The notes under the pieces are model-generated. The model was not told the DNA's origin. It saw nothing but the letters and a program-made list of their open reading frames with translations, and made no database searches. The position numbers and the translations under genes were made by a program. DNA of 64,000 nt, from assembly GCA_013398615.1 (NCBI GenBank), contig VZSR01003807.1, positions 34,986,747 to 35,050,746 on the forward strand, in the 5' to 3' direction. Below, in pieces: positions 36,671 to 49,432 of this stretch; the stretch's first letter is position 1, and every line of letters starts with the position of its first letter. This DNA is from Brachypodius melanocephalos (taxonomy: Eukaryota > Chordata > Aves > Passeriformes > Pycnonotidae).

Positions 36671-36800
36671 ACAGAATGGGCAATGTCAGAAGAGACCACA
36701 GTGTGACATCTGGTGCAATCTCCCTGCTCAAGCAGGGTCATCCCCGAGCACATGGCACAGGACTGTGTTTAGATGGCCCTGGAATATCAGTACAGATTCT
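36671..36800 (-). mobile_element. CR1 LINE 3'-end fragment
   Basis: 'acagaatgggcaatgtcaga' followed by 'ctccctgctcaagcagggtc' and 'cacaggactgtgtttagatg' is the reverse complement of a CR1 3' UTR. It belongs to a subfamily different from the copy that follows at 36863. About 130 bases are recognisable; the right-hand boundary is vague. Confidence 0.85.
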
Positions 36801-36862
36801 GCTAAATTGACCTAATGTTTAGTTCAAATCTAGGACAGGACCCTTAAGCCTGGATTGGCAAA

Positions 36863-37501
36863 ACCAGAATAAGATGGGTAGGAAGGGACACACAAGGGTC
36901 ATTGAGTTCAGCTCCTGGCCCTTCACAGCACCACCCCCAAGAGCCACACTCCGTGCCTGAGAGTGTTGTTCAAATGATCCTTGAACTCTGTCAGCCTCGG
37001 CCCTCCCCCTTCCCCGGGGAGCCTGTTCCAGTGCTCAAACATCCCTTGGGTGAAGAACCTTTTCCTCATATCCAACCTAACACCCCCAACACAACTTCAG
37101 GCCATTCCTTCATGCCCTGACACTGTCACCATAGAGAAAAGATCAGTGTCTGCCCTTCTTCTTCCCCTCATAAGGAAGTTGTAACTGCAATGAGGTTTCT
37201 CCTCAGATTCCTTTTCTCCAGGCTGAACAGACCAAGTGACCTCAGCCACTCCTCAAAAAGCTGCCCCTCAAGTTCCTTCACCATCTTTGTTGCCCTCCTT
37301 TGGATACTCTCTAACATGAGAACAGCTGAGTGTCTGTGGCACCCAAACCTGCCCCCAGCACTGGAGGTGAGGCTGCCCCAGTGCAGAGCAGAGTGGGACA
37401 ATCCCCTCCCTTGCCTGGCTGGTGATGCTGGGCCTGATGTACCCCAGGACAGGGTTGGCCCCTCCTGGCTGCCAGGGCACTGCTGACTCATATTCAACTT
37501 T
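36863..37501 (-). mobile_element. CR1 LINE, 640-base 3' portion
   Basis: A long CR1 segment on the - strand. On the + strand it passes in order through 'gggtaggaagggacacacaa', 'gagcctgttccagtgctcaa', 'caatgaggtttctcctcaga', 'caccatctttgttgccctcc', 'tgcagagcagagtgggacaa' and 'ctgccagggcactgctgact'. Compared with the consensus I remember, about 30 bases are missing after 'ggatactctctaa'. It is GC-richer than its surroundings, which explains the overlapping open frames on both strands. These frames are remnants of ORF2 or its antisense, not host genes. No octamer tail is kept at the 3' end. Confidence 0.95.
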
Positions 37502-37569
37502 CCATTGCTTTAAAAATAACTTTTATTACAAGATTAATTACATAATTTTTTATAAAGTATCATCAGTCC
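37502..37569. other. short AT-rich spacer
   Basis: AT-rich bases separating the CR1 from the following LTR-like segment. Confidence 0.5.
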
Positions 37570-37930
37570 CGGATCAAGCATGAACATGTTGATGACAGAC
37601 TGCTCAATTTCCTCAGGCAAGGATTCCTTCACTGGCCAGAGAGAGCAGTCACCTCACTCCCTGCTAGTCTTCATGATCCTGGATGAAGACCTGACACTGA
37701 TGATCTGCAAACAAGCCCATTTACTCATCTTGATTTGCTGCAGGGAACGCAGATGGCTGTCTGACTGGTACCACCAGTATCATTGTTTCGTCTGGATGCC
37801 CAGTAAACACCTTTTCTTGGCTTTCTTTTCAACACCTTTGCTCTCGTTCTCCTCTTTCTCTGTTCAGTCTTTGCCTAAATAAACAACTTTTCTTAATTAA
37901 CTTTTCTCTCCTGGTGCCAGATGTGATACA
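37570..37930 (+). mobile_element. LTR-like segment, + strand 3' half
   Basis: The right part has the look of an ERV R/U5 region: a C/T-rich stretch (about 37822-37875), then CCTAAATAAAC with AATAAA at 37878-37883, then T/C-rich sequence ending ...TGTGATACA near 37930. It is somewhat GC-richer than the flanks. The left boundary is unclear (about 37570-37590) and no target duplication was found. The 100-codon open frame here (37580-37882) shows no retroviral domain. It may be a partial solo LTR; the family is not identified. Confidence 0.4.
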
Positions 37931-40900
37931 TTAAAACTAAATTTATTTGTGATGGTTACCTGGTTAGAGTCTACCACATATGCCAGTGCTGCTATGATTA
38001 TTTAGGTGTTACTGGTCATTCAAGGCTGTACTCCCAAAAAGGTGCCCAATTTCCCTCGGTTTTTCCTATGAATTTTGACTGCTTCTTAGTCGACTTCCAC
38101 CTTAATTTTCTGTGAAGTCTGGTTGGATTTTTAACTTTTGTCAGCTTCTCACACAATTTCTTGCGCTGTCCAGTAGCTTTCCATGTCCTGCTCAGTTCTC
38201 TTAGCCTTAAGCTGGGTGAAAAGTGTCATCATTTACCTGCAGCCTAACATGTCAAACATGCACTGAAACCAAGTTTGTGAACTGAAAAGCCTGTGCTGTT
38301 TTTCATTATGTTAGCTTAGGTAACATGCAGGATAATTAGATAATGATGCAGTTAAACTCGTGTGACTCTCAAGTGTACAGATGCTCTGAGAAAAAGATAC
38401 ACAGGTACTACCTAAAAAATTCTCTCTCTGCAGCACAAATACTTATTTATATACAGGTGATTTCCAGTGAATAAATATCCTCAAATTTATCCTACCTATG
38501 CGATGAATAATTGCTACAATAGTAATGTATAAGCTTCACAAAAATTGCATAAATTCATACTCTAATTTTAGACAATGTCCTAAAGAACAAATGAAGGCTG
38601 GAACTAAATTATCTCCAGAATGCTGAGTTTTTTTCCTTCATGCTGCAGATGCTTTGAAAAGCCATATATAAAAGACATCTCTGTTGGTATCAGTAAATGT
38701 GAATACCATGGTAGTTCAGGCATTAACAGATAAACTTGATTGAAAACATTTCTACATTTATCAGTAGCTAAATCTTTTCTGTTGTGGGGAGATGCAGTGT
38801 TTAAACAGCTTAAAAACTGTGTTTCAACAACAACAAAAAAGCATCTGTTTCAAAAAAGGCTCCTGCCCGTACACTAAAATATGACTCTTCTGAATTAGTT
38901 CTGTATTTGTGCTTTCTCATGTGCTGTCTAATACAGACATCTCCTGAGAATACTTTCCAATTGCTTTCCCAGAAGCACAAGGATGCTGCATTATGATGTG
39001 GTAACAGGGGAGCAGAGAGTCCACCTTCAGCCTTCATTAGATAGGTTGTGACTTTTCTTTTATTAATATAAATTGCTTCATTATAAGAGATCATCTAATT
39101 ATTTCTGAATTCACAAAAGGATATTCAAATAACCCCCAGGGAGGTTTAAATTTCAGATTTTGCTAGAGAAGGATGGACATTTGAGACAGTTGTCAGGGAG
39201 CCTCTTATTACAGGTAGCCTGAAAATTCCAACAGCTCTGAAATCAAGCTCACTGGATTGACAAAAACAAAAGGAAGAAATAAAAGAAGATGTATGTATAA
39301 AATTTGGTGCAAGATAATCATAGTGCTTAGAACTGCATTAATCTAACCATCAGGGGTTTGTAACAGAGTTATGAATATTTTATTGGATTTTTAATGATAA
39401 AAAAATTCTTAATGGATGTAATATTGGGTGAGTGCACTACTACTTGATAGCTTTGATGTATGGAAACTCCATCAGCTTTGAGCTGAATCAATAAATCTCA
39501 CAAGTTTGTGTTATGATGGCTTAGTATGTTGTCATCTACTATCCATTTACAACAAAAAATTAAAAACTATAATAAAAGAATACAGCTGTGTATGGAAGTT
39601 TCTGTCAGAAATTGAAAGAGCCAAAGATATTATAAGTAGGACAGTGCAAACAAGTGATTTCTTTATTTCTGTGGGCAAAAAAAAAAGTTATTAAATTACT
39701 TTTTTTAATGATGTTAGGAAAATTAAGCACTCATCAACATGGGGAAGAGAACAATTCCATGTTCATACATACCCCAACAGGTTTAAACTATTACAGTCCA
39801 CAAGGACCCCTGAGTAAGACAACACTTGAGATCTGTGCCTTTTCCTTGTTTGATGATTTTTCTTTTTCAAAACAAAATATGTATACAACTGAACCTGGAG
39901 CTCAGGTTTTGCCTGCCATTAAAAAGAGAATTGTCAATATAGTCACTTATTCCTTTTTGCTTGCAGGCTCTTGTCCAGGAAGTACATAAATATTTAAATG
40001 CAAAGCAGGATAGCTCTAATCAAAGGTTGTGCACTAGCTCTGATTCAGAGCAGTGGGTGGTCTGGCCTCTCAATTAACAGGGAGATTAAAATCTGTGTCC
40101 TGAAATGGATTTGGAGGATTTAAACCTTGACAGTGTGGTCACACCTCGGAATTATTAAGGCAGAAGAGAACATCTCCTCACTGCATCCAGCAGTCTCAGC
40201 TGATAATGTTTAACAAATTTTACCTGCATTTGAAAGACATTTCATAAACAAAAAAGTGAAAAATTTGATGACTTCATTACTTTGCTGCTTTCTATATCTC
40301 CACTTTACATCTAACTTTCGTCACCAGTGCTCTCTGATGGTATTGTATTGAAAAAATTGTATGTGCAAATGCATCCACTTCTTTATAAATTATTAAATAG
40401 GCAGTGTTTCCATTTGGAAAGCAATAGAAAAAGAAAGATAAATTATTTGAATACAAAGAAAAATATTACTGAAAGTAAAAACAACTTCTAATAATAACTG
40501 CCAAAACCCCTAGTTCCCCTTGTTCTTGCAATTCTACTTCTATTAAACTACTTCTTCTTGAACTAAAACTTCTCACTTAACAAAAATTTAGGATCTATAT
40601 CAGAAGCTCTGAAGACCTTGTGGTATCAGATATTAAAAACATGTGAAAACTACTTAGGAAATAGCTACCATGTGTAAATCAAAAATTAAGCAGTTGAGGG
40701 TTGGCCTGATTTTTATTTCTTCATACTCAATGCTTTTCTGCTTTCCTGTAATTGACTGGAGCATTCCTCCATCTTTAGGACAGCTTTTATGAGTAATATT
40801 TTCCTTTCAAAAGTTCATTTCCTGATGTATTATATGCTTAATCTGGTTTGTAGGATCTCTATTTTCAATTTCTTAAGGAAAAATAACTCTTATATTCTGA

Positions 40901-43026
40901 GTTTCAAAGAAATGTTTGATTTTGTTTCTAAAATAAAGATAAACTGCTTCAGAGAAGCTGCACATCCAGTGAAGCTGAAGTACAGGAATTTTACAGATGA
41001 TATCAGTGAAATAATAGTTTAAGTTTTGATTTTCAATTTGGTCCTTTGCAAGTATCTCTGTCAGCTTAATTATGTATGAAAATATTCAGACTTTTGAGGG
41101 AGTCAAATACTTGCATGGGCACATGGCCAATTAGTATAAGATTCTTTATCACTATCACCTGATATTTATGACAAGCAACTTTAGTGCAATGCATCTTGCC
41201 TGATTTTATTGATTTCAGAATGTGTTCCACACGATTGAGGACTGCAGACTGTTCTCAGGTATCTAACTTCTTTATTCTTAGAGTGGGGACTTTTAATATT
41301 ACCCTGAGTTTGCCAAAGTTTACATCAGTTTTTGTAATTCAAACCTGAAGATTCTGAGAAAAAGTTTTCTATAATGAATCTAACAAGAAAGATAATGTAA
41401 TATTAAATTTTTTTTCTCTAATGATTTTTCTGTGATATTTTCCGTGGTATTTTCTGTTATCATATGAAGCAGCTTGAATAATTTCTCAAAGATTTTGTTT
41501 CCTGCATGTCTTATATTGAAAGAGCTCCTATTTGGCAAATGCAGTTGTTGCATTTTTCATTCATACCAAAGAGCTGAGTTCAGCTCACGGGTCAGTTTTC
41601 TGAAGTGCCAACACACCAAGCTTTGGCATTCCTTCACAATTACAATTTCCAGGGTCACATACTGTACATCACTAAGACAATGTAACCACTGAGTAAATAT
41701 TCTTCCATATGCCTGCTTGATCAGGATGGGATTAATTTAAATGTCTGAGTGAAATAAAGCCTTTGTTTGTTTTGTGCTGTTTTGCATTCCTTCGTGTTAA
41801 CTATTTACACGTGTCTACATTCTTCAATCTTTTCATTAGACTAACCCTGAAAAAGACAACACTTTTCTTCACCAAAATTCATTTTTATTCTACTGTGGGT
41901 TTTAAAAACATGTGCTCTATGTAGCAAATGAATTATTAATACTACCACACTGCTGCACTCAACTGAAGAAACATTCAATTCAGCATTTGTAATCAGAATT
42001 CTTCTGACTTCTCCTAAGAAACAGAACCATTGTTCTGCTCCAATTCAAAAAAAATTGTTTAGCTTTTCAAGAATTTCGTTGTTGTTGTTCAGTATTTCAC
42101 TTTTCTGCTTCTCCCAGAAGTCAGATTGAAACAGCTCAAATAATTCTGTGATGTTTGATAATTTTTATTTCTTTTGGTTTTCTTTTTGTAGTTGAATTTT
42201 GATAGTAGATAGAAAAGATTGTTGGGTGTTTAGATTGTATTTCTGCATGACATGCTTGTTTAATTCACATATTATGTAACTATGTCTAAATGATTTTACT
42301 AAAATCTAGAATGAACAACTGAATTTCAAAAGTTAATATACTTTATTGATGCATATGTACTCATATAAAAATGTATGCCAGTTTTTGTACTAGATTAAAC
42401 AAAGACTTATCTAGCCCAGTGTTCTTTTTGCATCCAGACTTTCCTGGCTAAAAAATATTTTTGGATTATCATGTCTAGAGGCTACTAGAGAATGTCATGA
42501 ACCTGACCAACTATAGATATGTCCTACCTTCCCAACAACCAGAGACATTAAGTCCCATAATTTCATTATGCATATTTTGAAAAATGTCTATATTTTTCTT
42601 TTTCTTATATGTGTTGTAATGGACTGTCCTTATTTGTTTCTTTTATTAAAGTTACAGTAAATAGGAACACAGGTCATGAAGGGCATTTCAAATCTGGTTT
42701 AAAATTGCTTAATTCATTGAAATAAATCAAAAGTCCATTGAGCTAAATCAAAAGTTCCTAACTAAGCTTTTTCAAACTTGGGCTTTTCTAGATGGTGGTA
42801 GACAGTTGAAGCTGTGGCTATGATTGCAGATGCTTTTTTTTGAAGAATGAAACTAGTATTAAGCTGAGTCTATGTCTTCCATGAAAATGCCACTAATGCC
42901 AAGTGCTCAATAAACACAAATTACTTCTGCTGTTGCTTTTCTATTATCAGTTTGTAGTTTATGTTCCCCTGAGGAATATTGTTTCTCTTGAGGACCAGGT
43001 TATCTTTACAAGCTCTAAGAAATTGA
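37931..43026. other. unique AT-rich sequence, no gene recognised
   Basis: AT-rich unique sequence. Open frames reach 111 codons (39654-39989) without recognisable domains. No RNA gene or repeat family was recognised. Confidence 0.5.
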
Positions 43027-43401
43027 AATAATGGTGAATTTTTCGTTCTGTACGAGGGAAAGCAAGAGAATGACAAATACAATGAAGCATCTTGTGTCAG
43101 GTCATGCGAACATCAGTTCTTCACTTACAGTGCAGAAATGCACAGACTGTATCCAGAAGGCAGCTCAAAATATTTGAGGTTCTGGGCCTATGTGAATTTT
43201 AAACAGCCTCATGCTTTTACTGATTTAATGGAAGCTGAAGATATCCTATCAGTTCCAAGTAGTTTTATGGACAAAGAAATAGAGCAGAAGCTGATCTCTG
43301 CGTGGGGAAGCATGCAACATTTGCCCTGCACATCACCTTCACAAAGAAAGAGTGGAAGCAGTGGGAGTGTCTCGTTGGGTATGGCTGTATGTAATGTCTA
43401 A
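43027..43401 (+). other. marginal coding candidate, 124-codon open frame
   Basis: The frame is open from just after an in-frame stop at 43024-43026 to a stop at 43399-43401. The first ATG is at 43138. Its composition is more protein-like than other frames here: acidic and basic residues, Trp, Pro and Gly are mixed and there is no low complexity. A pyrimidine-rich TTCTTCACTTACAG lies at 43117-43130 and could serve as a splice acceptor just before the ATG. A GTATGG at 43378 is a weak donor. I recognise no domain. It may be an exon of an unknown gene, a decayed element, or chance. Confidence 0.15.
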
Positions 43402-46400
43402 AATTACACTTGGTCAGTTATGCAAGCTCTTTTGGAGACTGTCATACAGAAATTTAACAATCAGCATTCAGATAGGTTGATGATGGTAGCTATAGAGATG
43501 GATGGAACGATTGGATTAAGTTCAAATGCAAAATTCCATCAAGATCATGAATACACCAGCTAGCTGCAGGATACTCAGGACTACTGATGCACATGTGATT
43601 TTTTATTTATCAAACTCTAAAGGTGAAACTGCCAAAAAGTGACTGAAATCCAGTTAAAATCTTCTGTCCCAGTTTCTCATTTACATCCCTGTTCTTATGG
43701 CTCCTTCTAAGCCAAGATTTGTGTACAGTTCCTGCTGTCTTAATGTCCTCAATCTTATTCTAATGCACTTCTATGTTTCATCATCCTAATAAAAAGTTCT
43801 TTCAGATATCATATTAAATAAGATTCATGCAGCTTATTCTTGCTTGATATTGTTTCACAGTTAGCGCTATATTTCACACATTTATTCACTATATTATGAA
43901 AGCCTCTTTCTCTGCCACTGCATAGCAGACACTCTGTAGGGGAGAACCTGATGAATTCATGAAGAAGGAGATAGTTTCTGTGCCATGTCAGAGCTATAGA
44001 ACTTGATATGGGCTGTTTCTTCCCAGACGTAGATCATCACAAGTGGAATCTGCTTCCATTTATATCTAGTGTTATATACAAGACTTTTGTATCAGCTAGC
44101 AGAAAACAGTTAAATCAAGACTTGTGGGTGTGCATAAAGAACTCTACTCAGTCTACATCACATTTAACTGGAGACTAAATCCTGAACAGCAATCTATTGC
44201 TTGTACACCTCAACTGCTTTTATAGAGTCCTGTTTATCTTGAAACTTCTGTAAGCCCATAAACTTCTTCATCATCTCTTCTGTGAACTTGTTTTCAACTA
44301 GGGAGTGGAGGTATCCAGTGACTTCTACTTGTTCTCTCAGCTGAGATTAGACATGGAGCCTTGCTTCTGGTGCTGCTTGATTTCCCAATACTTACAGAGA
44401 GAAGACATACTTGTGTTAGGTAGAGCAACATTGTCTCCTAAAGGCTTATGTGACTTCTGACTTCTCTCCATTGCCAGAATGAAGAAATTAGAGGGTGTGC
44501 TTGCGTAGCCTAGTTATCTTCTTTCAAGAATAAGCACCTAGAATTGTGTTGAGACACTACAAACGTTAGAAAAAAAAAATTATATTTTAAGCTATAGCTA
44601 AATATAATGCATTTCAGGTATATGCAGCTTTGTGGTATCATAAAAGAAATAATAAAGATTACATGTATTAATATGAAAGAATCAAAAGGTTGTTAAGAGT
44701 TAAATGAGAGGTATTTCTTAATATGGACTCTTAATTTTCTACTTTATGAAAAGTGCCTCCATTTGGACCTGAATTGCCCTCTGTAACATTGTGGATTTTG
44801 AACCAAGAATATTTGTCTCACCTGAGTTATTGTTGCACTCAGAAAAAATTGGAGAGACTATTGTTGCCTCAGTTATAGTTTCAGGCTTTCTTCACGGTCA
44901 TAACAGGTATAAATTTATTTCCTTTTAAAAACAAACAAAACCCACCAAAAAAACCCCAAACACAATCTATAAACTTAGACAGTAATTTTTATTCTTATAT
45001 TGAGATGCTAGCAATCATCTCCAAGGTTCCACACAGTAGGAGCAATGGAAAACATTGGTCCCATACCATGTCGTATCTTGTACATGCTCCAACTTGATCA
45101 TGCAAAGCTCTGTCTGAAGGTGTGTAAAAACATGAAATTATCTGTGATTTTATTATTTAGTATTATTGTTTGCTACCTGAGTAGACATTTGAAATTACTG
45201 TGTTCTGGTAATTGAAATTGTCTGCCTAGACTTACGAAATTATGAGTCTTGCCAAAATATATTTTTAAAAAGCAGCTGAAGAGTCTAATGTCCAGAGTTA
45301 TTTCCTCCTTGTTTGAGGAATAAAATTATTAAATCTGACTGAGCTAGGATTGAAAATATGCTTATGTTGAAATAGAAATAAAATGGTGTTACTTTCATGT
45401 GGTTTTCACTAACCAAAACAACAACTTGTACATAAATTATTGGGAAACTGATGAATTTTAGACCATCAGGGTAGTTTATAAACTGTGATATGAGTCTGAT
45501 TAAATAGATGAAAATATTAGTGTCACTGAACATTATAAGGATGAAGGTCTCAATTAAACCTTTAGCATCCTCAATATTTCTGGTTTCCCATCGGGTGATT
45601 GCACTCTTAATGTAGGGCAAGATTCATATATTATTAACTAATTAATGAATTTCTACAATATGTGAAAACCTTTGGCATGAAACATCTCCCTAGATATTAA
45701 AGGTGACTAAAAGCACAGAAAAAGGACAAAGGGGAAGAGTGCTCAAAGTGAGAATCACACCCTCTCTTGCTTTTGTCATAATTATAGCTCATATCAAGTT
45801 CAATTTTCATGAATAGTATGCAATGAAACATCCTTACAGTACAATGTAGAAAGTACCCTGTGGGCTTCAATTTACTGCTAAGTTTTATATGCACTTTTAA
45901 AAGAAGCCAAGCATAACATTTACTCATGAAGGTCCCTCTGCACCCATTAGGGGAAGAGGGCAAGAATCACAAAAGGATCTCTTGGTTATACATATGCAAG
46001 GTGTGTGACTTACTAGAATTTCATATGTGAATATGAAATAAAAATGTGTCTCAGCATGTACTTTTCATTTTCTCTGCCTGCTTTGTGAAAGAGGAATAAA
46101 AGCTGGTTCACAGAACCATTTTTACTGGTTACAGAAAAAAAGAGATTAATTTCAAGAGAAATTGGACCTTTGCACAGAGAAAAACTTCCACACAAACCAA
46201 CAAATCTGAAGTTTCAAATGCTGTTGACAGTTGGAGTGACAACTTGTTATAGATATACTGTGTAGTTCTATTTAGTAGCATATTAAAACATTTCTTCTCA
46301 TCAAAATATTCCAAAAACCTCCCAAATTATTTGACTTTCTCATTGAGGACAGCAGCCTTGTTTTTACACAACTTCTTCTCTGTAGGAACTTGAATGAAAA

Positions 46401-48185
46401 AAAAAAATCTATATAGCACGGTGCAAAAATTGCCTGTACAGAGAGCACTCACCTGTTGCAACCGTGCACCAAGTGCTGGACAGACTGGGACTGCTTCCTC
46501 CATGAGAAAAAGGGAATTCTCCACCTGTGTTCAAACAGTTAGGTACAGCTGGTATCCTCTCTACAACCTCCTTGAAGCAGGTGCTCCGTGCCAGGCACTG
46601 GGTACACTGAGTGTTGATTCCTTCCTGACACACACAAAAAAAGGAATATGGAAAAGTGGTGACTTAGTCAAACTGCTCTGTGGTTCCTACCAGTAACTCA
46701 TGGAACTGTGCTGGAAGCAGCAGCTGAAATTGCAGTCTCACATGGAGACTGCTTATACAAAAGCAGTACGTAGAAATTGAAGCTGTAAAGGTAAAAATGA
46801 AGATAAAGCTGAAGTATTTGAAAAAGTCTCTCTTAGCATTGCTTTACCAATGCATTTTCTTGTTTGACTAAAATGAAAACAACTCATAATTAGCAGTCAG
46901 TAAAACCTAAACTCTTCATTTAAAACTTCTGGTTGACAGTAGATGGCTTTTTATCACAAATTGGACCTTTTTTTTTTCTTTTAAATCACGCTTTTTCAGC
47001 CTAATCTTTCCTTGCGAAAAAGCTGACAAAATGCCAAAATAATATTTCAATACATTACCTAATACTAGAGACAGATTGTAAAGGGTTTCAAACACAATCC
47101 TAGTAAAGCAAATTATGAAGACATTAATAAATAAATAAATAGAAAAAACATTCAAGTATAGAATTCACAAAATGAAAAAAAAAAAGTGACATTTTCAATT
47201 TTTTAATGAAAGAGACTTTCAATTTGTTCAGGCAGCTTTACTGTTTTTTCTGAAAAGCAGAAAATAAGTTGGCATTATAAGGAACTGATCTATGTAACTA
47301 TGCTTCTTGATTATTAACTGCAGACCACATTGGGAAAACTACAGCAAAACAGGAAAACCTATCACCTCCCATGTGTTTCAAGAGCCTTCAGGGATTTATT
47401 GCCCTTTCTGAAAATACCATAATCAAGAAAAAACTTGATAAATAAACTCCTGTCTGGACAACGTTGCCTTAAAAATTATTAAATTTCTTTTCCAGGCCCG
47501 ATGGCCTGTAGGGCTGAAATTTATAGAACTTTTTTTTTTCTAAACAGTTATAAACATTTACAACACTACATCACAAAGTACTTTGCCTGTGAAGTACGTG
47601 TTGCTCTTTTTTTTCACATGCAACCAAGATAATTTGTTTGTATTGCATCTTTGCTCTTTCCAGCTGAGTAAACCTATGCATTATCACTATCTGCATACAG
47701 TTGAATGTTTAGGCTGTGTACAAACTGAAGCCCTTAAAGGTAAGGTTCTCTCAAGCCCTTTAAATCCACATGAAAGAGTAAATGTGGAAGGCATAACTTG
47801 TCTAACTAAATGTCTAAGTAAGTCTCTCTGGGGGTTGGGTATCTGGGTCCATCTGAGGTTAAAAAAAGAAAATTCCCCTTAGGGTCTTGAATTAAAATGG
47901 TCTGAGTTTTAGAAAAGACAAGATCTTGCAGTTTTCATTTAATAAACTATTTTTGTTAAACCATGTCTAAAACACCTTTTTCTATGTTTTTCCCTGATGA
48001 CTGTATTCCTTACTTTGATCTTCATTTATATCTTATCATCAAGTTCTGCCTTGAGTTTCCAGCATGTTTAAAGAGTGAGGTTAAGTTGCAGTTTAAATAG
48101 AAATGGTGGGAAGTACAAAATGAAGAGTTGAGGAACAGGCCTTCTAAATTCTCCTAGTAGGCTGTTGTTATACCTACATATAAAT
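43402..48185. other. unique AT-rich sequence, no gene recognised
   Basis: AT-rich unique sequence with A-rich C/A stretches near 44925-44960 and slightly more GC at 46430-46640. No exon, RNA gene or repeat family was recognised. Confidence 0.5.
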
Positions 48186-48240
48186 AAATTAATGATAATA
48201 ATAATAATTAATTAATTAACCAATACATACATACATAAAA
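48186..48240. repeat. compound AT-rich microsatellite
   Basis: Consecutive short runs of ATA, ATTA and CATA units make up a compound simple repeat. It is pure A/T apart from the C of the CATA units and one G. Confidence 0.85.
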
Positions 48241-49310
48241 TATAAATACACTTGGTACTACAATAGTTTCTTATGTGACAAGACAACCTTAGTTAGTCAG
48301 AATAAAATTTTTGAAACTTGCTCTTCCCTGGACCCTTCAGAAATATCAGGAAGAATAGATTTCAGCTGAGGTATTCATTGCCTGGCTCCTGCAGCAGAAC
48401 TGAACAAATTATTTCAGGAAAGAAATCTTCAGTTGATAAGAACTGCAGAACATTGCTAAGTCCTGGAAGAAACAAAACAAAAGAGGCTTTTCCCTACATG
48501 GAACCATACTATTTATTTTTAAAGTAACTCTATTGTTTACTAATTTTACATGCATTTAAAAGTATTATTGAAATACTCTTCATTCAAAGATGGCATTGTC
48601 CATGGCTTAACCAATTGAATCCTTGTTCATCTCTTTACAGGAACCAGGCTGCTCATGGGCCAATTTAAAATTAGACACTTTTTGAATCAACAGAACCATT
48701 TAAAAGTAATGAGTGTTTTATCCCATTCTCAGTGGTAACATAGAAAACAAGAAGATTTTTACCACAGACTTAAATTAAAAACGAGAAGCAGAAAACTTCC
48801 TCTACTGCTCTATACCAATAAATAACAGTCAGTACGTGGACATGCATTTTGTAGATGTAAGAACAAAATGTAATTATGTTATATCTCAATGCCTAATTGT
48901 ATGTGAAATTGGTTTTTAAATCAAAATAAATTTACAGACAGTATATAAGTTTATACTGTATACTGGCAATATCAAAAACCAAATGAATAATACGTCTTGT
49001 CCACAGAAGAGGAAATATTTTTTCCAAACATACTTGAAACATTATTTTCTTCTATTCACTAGATGGGGAACAAAGAACAAGTAACAATTTTTTTAATGTT
49101 TGGAATTGTTCTTTATTTAGCCTGAGCTGACATACTGCTTAATCTTGGATCTTCCACAAAGCGCATACAATAAAATACAATTAAAACTAACATTTGCCCA
49201 TGAACAATAAGGTATATGAAATGATTTTATTTTATCTAAGTACATTGGAGGGCTGTCTGCAGAACTGATTCTTTCTATGAAAAAAGTACCATTGAACTAG
49301 CAAAAATCAG
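48241..49310. other. unique AT-rich sequence, no gene recognised
   Basis: AT-rich unique sequence; nothing recognisable. Confidence 0.5.
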
Positions 49311-49432
49311 TTTGGGGTTTTTTGTTTGTTTTCTGTTTGTTTGGTTGGATTTTTGTTTGGTTTGGTTTTTTATGTTTTTTGAGGGAAGGTTTTTTTGGGG
49401 TTTTTTTGTTTTTTTTTTTTTATTTTATTTTC
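49311..49432. repeat. strand-asymmetric G/T tract
   Basis: About 120 bases that are almost only T and G on the + strand (a single C until the end), with TTTG, TTTGG and TTTTGGGG words. It is degenerate rather than a regular array, so no unit can be counted. It is low-complexity sequence. Confidence 0.85.

Noticed and set aside
37168..37497. Overlapping open frames of about 100 codons on both strands
   Set aside because: They lie within the - strand CR1 at 36863-37501 and are ORF2 remnants or antisense.
46550..46610. 'gtgccaggcactg' word resembling a MIR-type core SINE
   Set aside because: The match is too short and also a simple palindrome; no tRNA-like head or tail was found.
49370..49410. 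TTTTGGGG words as interstitial telomere repeats
   Set aside because: Vertebrate telomeres are TTAGGG; these words are irregular low-complexity sequence.
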